Assembly (NCBI GenBank): GCA_949126835.1
Contig: OX421500.1
Span: forward strand, 45,168,114 to 45,232,113
Origin: Anisus vortex
Taxonomy: Eukaryota > Mollusca > Gastropoda > Planorbidae
Direction: 5' to 3'
DNA length: 64,000 nt
Position numbers and translations under genes: made by a program
In this document: positions 59,173 through 64,000 of the stretch, piece after piece
Layout: every line of letters starts with the position of its first letter
How positions within the stretch are numbered: position 1 is the first letter of the stretch
Notes under the pieces: model-generated
The model's input: only the letters and a program-made list of their open reading frames with translations
Told to the model about the DNA's origin: nothing
Database searches by the model: none

Positions 59173-60029
59173 GTCTATAGCCTAGTAGAAGGCCTAAATA
59201 GTAATAGTGGCCTACCTAGTAGTAGTAGGCCTACTAAAAATTCTAGTAGCAGGCCTAAACATATTTATACCGTATATGGCCTATAGCCTACTAACCTGGT
59301 AGGCCTACTAGATAATTGTGAGCAACATGATAAGCTAAATATGCTTATGCTATAGGCTAGGCCTAGGTATTTTTTTTATAGGCCTACACTATTTTCCATA
59401 GTTAATTACTTTGGCCAAAAAATGTATTTTTCCTTAGTATAGTAGTAGGCCTATTCCTATTTTGTTTTTCAATGGTCAGTATAAGAGTAATATGTGTTTA
59501 AATTATAGTAAAGAAATGTAGGCCTAGAGCTAAAAATGTATCGCTTTCCAAGATAATCTGATCATTCTGATGTCACGCAAAATTATATTTTTTTTTACAA
59601 ATGCGAATACCGGTAATTCGGTAGGCTTCATCATTAATATGGCTGGTTTATATGAATATGACATTGCATAGGTAGGCCTAGTACTAGAGATTCGTTGTTT
59701 GTTTGTTGTTGTTTTTTATATCAGATTATTTTTGAAATTGCTACATTTTTTTTAATGAAATTAAGTTGTAATTGGACTTTGGCACCATGTTTTAACACGA
59801 AAACGTTTCGTAAAAACCAGGTTTGGCTATCAAAATATTAGCCTAGGCCTATAGCCTATAATGAAAAATAACGGAACTGGCTTTACTATCAACAATCCGG
59901 ACAAAAAAATAATACAAATAAAAAAATTGCAAAAAATCGGAATTTTAAGGACTTTGTCGGAATGAGGGGTAAAAAATCCGTATAATTCCGAGAAAATTGG
60001 AAGGGTTGGCAGGTCTGATATCATATATT

Positions 60030-60140
60030 AATGATTGCCGGTTATCGCATTTGTAAAAATACAATTTTGCGTGACATCTTAAAGTCTTAGATAAATCTTC
60101 TTGGAAAGCGAAACATATTGACCTCTAGGCCGCTAGGCCT
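60030..60140 (-). repeat. Inverted copy of 59,518-59,625
   Basis: The reverse complement of this stretch (CTTTCCAAGA..., GATGTCACGCAAAATTG, TTTTACAAATGCGATAACCGG) matches 59,518-59,625 with moderate divergence. The two arms are about 400 bp apart and could form a long hairpin. A third, direct-orientation copy lies at about 63,450-63,570. Confidence 0.75.
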
Positions 60141-60149
60141 AGACTATTT

Positions 60150-60340
60150 AAGCCGGCTGGTCCAGCGGTTAATTCACCGGACTGTCAACCAAAACCAATT
60201 AACTGACACGTCGCGGGTTCTATCCCTGCCACCGACGGACCCCTGACGCCCTGCAGGAGTTTTGGGCCTAGTGGACGTAATAATCTTCTATCTAGAAGGA
60301 ACGTCTGTAAACTTATAAGAAACTTATAAGAAATCTCTGT
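60150..60340 (+). mobile_element. tRNA-derived SINE, full-length copy
   Basis: An A-box-like TGGTCCAGCGG (60,158-60,168) and a B-box-like GGTTCTATCCC (60,216-60,226) mark a tRNA-derived Pol III promoter. They are followed by a unique body and then a stem-loop: outer stem GACGT (60,274-60,278) with ACGTC (60,301-60,305), inner stem CTTCT/AGAAG. The 3' end has short direct repeats of ACTTATAAGA. The tail is shared with 62,660-62,725, which supports a dispersed SINE family. The family is not identified. Confidence 0.7.
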
Positions 60341-60419
60341 ACTATAAACGCATATTACTATTACTCTTTTACTTTTCGACTGACTATTAAAAAACAAAAT
60401 AGGAAAATGCCTTCAAGGG

Positions 60420-62180
60420 AAAAACATTTTTTTGGGACCAAAATAACTACGGAAAATTTTTTTTAAAATTACGTAGGCCTAGCCAATATAGTCTTTAGCA
60501 TAGCATATTCTGTTGCTCATTATTATCTAGTATTATGTTAGGTATAGACCTATACTTGTCTATAATCTATAAAATTATAACCACCTTTGATTCATGTTTT
60601 TGATTGCTAACTTCCTCACTTCCTGTTCCTTACAAAGTGTATGCTTCCTGTATCCATACAGCTTTAGAAGTCTTTTACAATACTTTTTTTGGACATCCAA
60701 AATCATCTTCAATGTAAGTACCATATATGTACTTTAAAATATATATTTAAAAATATTTTAGATGAGTTAATTTAATTGTTTATATTTTGAATGTGTTTAA
60801 TGTGTTTTTCTATTTCGTATAACAACTGCATTTAAGCTCAAATAAACCTTTTATTTGTATACAATATCGGGTTGACCGATCTGAGATCGGTCTGTATGGG
60901 CTGAAATTAATAATAGAAATGTCAAGAATTATCATACAAATACTAAGATTGTTAGAATATATGATGCATTTCTTTAAGATCTTTAAACAATAGATAAATT
61001 ATAAACAATAGGATACATGAATATAATTAACTATTTCGGAGTGATTATTCGCACAGTTCTTCACATAAAGCGTTATATTAGGCACTTCAATAAAAATTTC
61101 ATATTAATAATTCAGCCATAAAACCAACACTGTTAGATAGAGCTAGATGAGATCTTTTAAATGACACCTCATTTGTATTTCTAGGTCAACTGGGAGGGGA
61201 GATATAAATTTTTTAGCGCTTGAAAATAGTGTGTTTTTTAATAAAGAGAAAACCTGCCATTTTTGAGATCAAATTATGATGTAAGGTTTTTTTAACCTTT
61301 GCACCGGAAGTATATTAATTAAGTTTTAATAAAACACTGATCTATGCAAGTTTATGTAAATGCAGTTTTCCTTCTTTGGCATTGCATTGGCTTTGTTACT
61401 AAAATTTCATCACTTAAAAATTCAAAACTTTTAAATTTCATATCCGATTTTAAAAAATGAAATTTTATTGGAATCCTCTTTTCAAGCCCTTTACAGTGAT
61501 ACATAATTTATAACAAGAAATCATTCATTTATTTTAAAATTTAAAAAATAGTCAAGGACGTTTGCTTTAACAAAGTTTCGGTTAAACTTTTTAATGTTTT
61601 CTATAAATAAACACATTTTTGGCAGAAGTAACCCATTGGCCATTGACGGAAATGTTCTAATGAGCCTAGACAGTGACTGTACTAAAAAATTCATAACTAA
61701 ATCAGGCATGATCAGGCACGAATGAAATTAAAAAATTTATCAAGTATATATAACATATTTTATCAAATAATATTAACTATTTCCACTTCTGTACACTTTA
61801 TATTAATTTTAGCACTTTAAACTTACCCTGTTAATGAATCCTAATTTTTAATGAAAAAAAACGATCTTAACATAAAATTAATGACATAGTTTAGAAAAGT
61901 TTCTATTTTTTTATTCAATTGATGTGTGGATGTTGGTGGATGATTTAAATGCTCAGTTTTATGGCCAATTGTGTTAGACTATATTTTAACAGACGCCATT
62001 AAATGTGTTGCAAAAATTAAATGGCTATAAATTGACCTCATTTGACATGCGCGGAACAGCGATATTGAAGTGTCTAGTTATATGAAGATTTCTAGCTGCA
62101 GATAACGCTCGGCGTTATTCGAAGATTCGCACAGGTCTTAATATTCTATTGGCCTATATATACTGTTTATTGAATAAATT
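60420..62180. other. AT-rich intergenic region with no supported gene
   Basis: I found no repeat pair, RNA gene or recognisable coding domain apart from a short palindrome at 62,102-62,118. A 62-codon open stretch on the minus strand (61,521-61,709) has no motif I recognise. Confidence 0.5.
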
Positions 62181-62186
62181 GAACAA

Positions 62187-62277
62187 GATTTCGTGGCCCA
62201 ATGGTTAGTGCTGTCAGCTGGCAACCGGGGTGTCGCAGGTTCGACCCCAGCCATCTCCACTTTTTTTTTTTTTTTTA
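62187..62277 (+). mobile_element. tRNA-like relic with Pol III boxes and T-run
   Basis: An A-box TGGCCCAATGG (62,194-62,204) and a perfect B-box GGTTCGACCCC (62,238-62,248) are spaced as in a tRNA, and a 17-T run (62,261-62,277) follows, as a Pol III terminator would. The seven bases before the A-box (GATTTCG) do not pair with the 3' side (CATCTCC), and the T-stem has a mismatch. I therefore call it a tRNA-derived SINE head or tRNA pseudogene and not a functional tRNA. Confidence 0.55.
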
Positions 62278-62659
62278 TGTATTATTATTATTCAATTTGA
62301 GTACAACGGGATACTTATATACGGTAAATACATGAATATTTTGGTTGTAAGTAACCTTTCGTCATTGTCAGCCAGAAAATACAATAGCTGACTCCTACCT
62401 ACGCCTTAAGTAAATGATACTTTTTCTTACGATAAATGATGGTATGATAGGCCTAGTCACCTTATCACCTAGTCCTAGTGATAATAATAGTTCTAAAGTG
62501 TGCGCAAATGTCTATTTCAAAAGACAATTGTGCTTGAGTACAAATGGTTATTTAATATTGTTTTAAGTGTGCTGAAAGACAGAAATTATGAAATCAAGTA
62601 GCCTAAATTTCCATTTATTTGGATCAATAAAGTAATCTTATCAAATACAGCGGGCCACG

Positions 62660-62725
62660 GATGAGCGTAGGACGCAATAATCTTCTTTATAGAAGGAGCG
62701 TCTGTAATGTATAAGATAAGATAAT
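62660..62725 (+). mobile_element. SINE 3' tail, 5'-truncated copy
   Basis: It shares GACGCAATAATCTTCT, AGAAGGAGCGTCTGTAA and a TATAAGATAAG tail with the copy at 60,150-60,340. The tRNA-like head is absent. The outer stem reads GACGC/GCGTC here against GACGT/ACGTC in the other copy. Confidence 0.7.
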
Positions 62726-63076
62726 TAATTCAAACAAAAAGGTTAGGCCGGTTAGGCCTATTTAGCCTAGATGTTAGTATTAGTAGGATATTGTTAGGGT
62801 TGAAAGGCCTACTTCAAGTCAAATTCAAATAGGGTTAGGCCTAGGCCCTGTTAGGGCTTTATTTTTATCAATAAATACCTCCTTCTAGCTAGGAATATGA
62901 TCTTAAATAATAGACTTTAGGCATATCTATAGATTAGTAGGCCTATGGCCTATCTAGGCTACTATAACTATAAGATAATAAGTATAGGCCTAAGTTAATA
63001 TAGCCTAAGTCATAAGTTACAGTAAGCATAGGCTATTGCCTAACTCTCACAATTGTTCGAAAATTTGGGTCTTCCG

Positions 63077-63155
63077 ATAACGCTCGGCGTTATTCGAAGA
63101 TTTGGTTCTTCCAATAACGCTTGGCGTTATATGAACAGTTCTTCGAATAACGCTT
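63077..63155. repeat. Cluster of ATAACGC-GCGTTAT palindromes
   Basis: A near-perfect palindrome ATAACGCTCGGCGTTAT (63,077-63,093) is followed by a variant ATAACGCTTGGCGTTAT (63,114-63,130) and a half copy AATAACGCTTCC. The first form also occurs at 62,102-62,118 with the same TCGAAGATT flank. Confidence 0.8.
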
Positions 63156-63190
63156 CCCTAACTATTTACAGGGGCATATTTAATCCGGTG

Positions 63191-63993
63191 TAACTAACCT
63201 AGTACCGGTACTAGATAATTGTGAGCAACATGATAGACTATGCTTAATCATACTTAATGCTATAGGCTAGGTCTATCCTATGTAGCCTACATGTAGGCCT
63301 ACTATGTATTTTTTTATAAATATTTTCTGTAGTTATTTTGGCAAAAAAAAATTTTTTTGCCTCAGTATTGTAGTAGGCCCAATCCTGTTTAGTTTTTCAA
63401 TGGTCAGTATAAAAAAGAATAATATGTGTTTAAATTTATAGTTCAGAGATGTAGGCCTAGGGCCTAGAGCTTAAAAATGTGTCGGTTTTCAAGAAAATAT
63501 TAGATCTAGTCTAGTCTAGGCCTACTTGATGTCTCGCAAAATTGTATTGTTTTACAAATTCGATAACCGGTCATTGGGTAATCATTCATATGGCATTGCA
63601 TCGGTAGGCCTATCTAGAGATTCATTTTTTTTTTAAATTTCGGGCAATTTTTTAAATCGCTAAATTTTTTATGAAAAAAAATTCATCATCGGTCTCGTGT
63701 AACTGTTTACGTTTTGACGCCATTTTTAATCTAAAGGTTTTCTATGCGCATGCGTAGTGTGGCTCAAACAAAACAGCTGTTCGGCAACACTAGGAAGGCT
63801 ACGTCATCATCGTCTGCTGTGACTTCGGCTACCGGCGTCTTTATTTTTTTACACACGCACGCTTAGAAATTGTGTAACAGATTTCTTTTTTTATCCGGGA
63901 CGTGAAAAAAATTTCCTTATTTTCCGGATCCGATGTTAATATTTATTTATTTACGGGACAAATACGGTAATTCCGGGACGGTAGTCAGGCCTG
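63191..63993. mobile_element. Second copy of the 59,288-60,017 repeat
   Basis: From AACCTAGTACCGGTACTAG onward the order of landmarks matches 59,288-60,017: GATAATTGTGAGCAACATG, TTTTTCAATGGTCAGTATAA, AATATGTGTTTAAAT, TGTCTCGCAAAATTGTAT and ATAACCGG. It ends with AATTCCGGGAC...GTCAGGCCTG, resembling the CAGGTCTG end at 60,017. The copy is diverged and has several indels. Confidence 0.7.
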
Positions 63994-64000
63994 CTAATGA

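Larger units (their letters stand above)
58685..60017. mobile_element. Element with CAGACCTGCCAAC inverted ends
   Basis: The left end CAGACCTGCCAAC is mirrored by GTTGGCAGGTCTG ending at 60,017. Near each end lie AT-rich stretches with AATCCGT/ATTCCG motifs. CAG...CTG termini suggest hAT-type, but the flanking 8 bp (TAGGCCTA on the left, ATATCATA on the right) do not match, so the ends may belong to two copies. No coding capacity is visible. A hAT MITE is nested within it (58,978-59,172). A related copy with the same 3' end lies at 63,191-63,993. Confidence 0.55.

Noticed and set aside
60158..60226. Functional tRNA gene
   Set aside because: Box spacing and the interior do not give a cloverleaf. 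The tail shared with 62,660-62,725 points to a SINE.
59830..60397. Minus-strand frames of 64 and 70 codons
   Set aside because: They overlap the CAGACCTGCCAAC element end and the SINE, with no domain signal.
61521..61709. 62-codon minus-strand frame
   Set aside because: It is short, with no recognised motif and no partner exon or repeat copy nearby.

Overview
This is a metazoan nuclear window with no intact protein-coding gene that I can support. About 77% of it (1-49,490) is one uninterrupted, very CpG-rich satellite with a 21-bp monomer, running out of the left edge of the window. The rest (49,491-64,000) is AT-rich intergenic DNA packed with transposon relics: hAT, piggyBac-like and Tc1/mariner (Stowaway-like) elements, LINE reverse-transcriptase fragments and tRNA-derived SINE pieces. 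The transposon mix and the dense AGGCCTA/TAGGCC motifs suggest an aquatic animal, possibly a marine invertebrate such as an echinoderm. That guess is weak, because no diagnostic host gene is present.

Satellite, 1-49,490. The monomer begins GTAGGTCGGCG and ends CTACCGCTGG (about 2,350 copies by length/21). Monomer variants follow a repeating order (a phrase of roughly 7-11 monomers), and phrases are built into kilobase-scale higher-order repeats. These are a 9,199-bp period (1-17,664), a 1,407-bp tandem duplication (about 16,540-19,190), and a 5,716-bp period made of alternating 2,690- and 3,026-bp sub-blocks (19,427 to about 35,790). Then come a partial continuation to 38,700 and a mosaic of duplications up to the right edge. 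Because 21 is divisible by 3, four of the six frames are open for long stretches and encode heptapeptide repeats. I treat these as by-products and not genes.

Spacer and second array. 49,491-50,637 is AT-rich single-copy-looking sequence with C-runs and a short GATCAGTACTGA repeat ending in hAT-like terminal sequence. A second, smaller array of a related 21-bp monomer fills 50,638-51,449.

Transposon district, 51,587-64,000. Nine copies of a roughly 300-490-bp element with Stowaway-like ends (TA + CTCCCTTTATTT) lie mostly in direct tandem, separated by a conserved short hairpin linker. The run is interrupted by two LINE reverse-transcriptase fragments on opposite strands. Downstream is a 1,431-bp hAT element with 8-bp target-site duplications and a broken BED/hATC transposase. 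Then come a 73-bp piggyBac-like MITE and a 1.3-kb element with CAGACCTGCCAAC ends that hosts a 195-bp hAT MITE and has a second copy at the window's right edge. There are also two SINE copies sharing a stem-loop with a compensatory base-pair change, and a tRNA-like relic. No host regulatory or RNA gene is supported.
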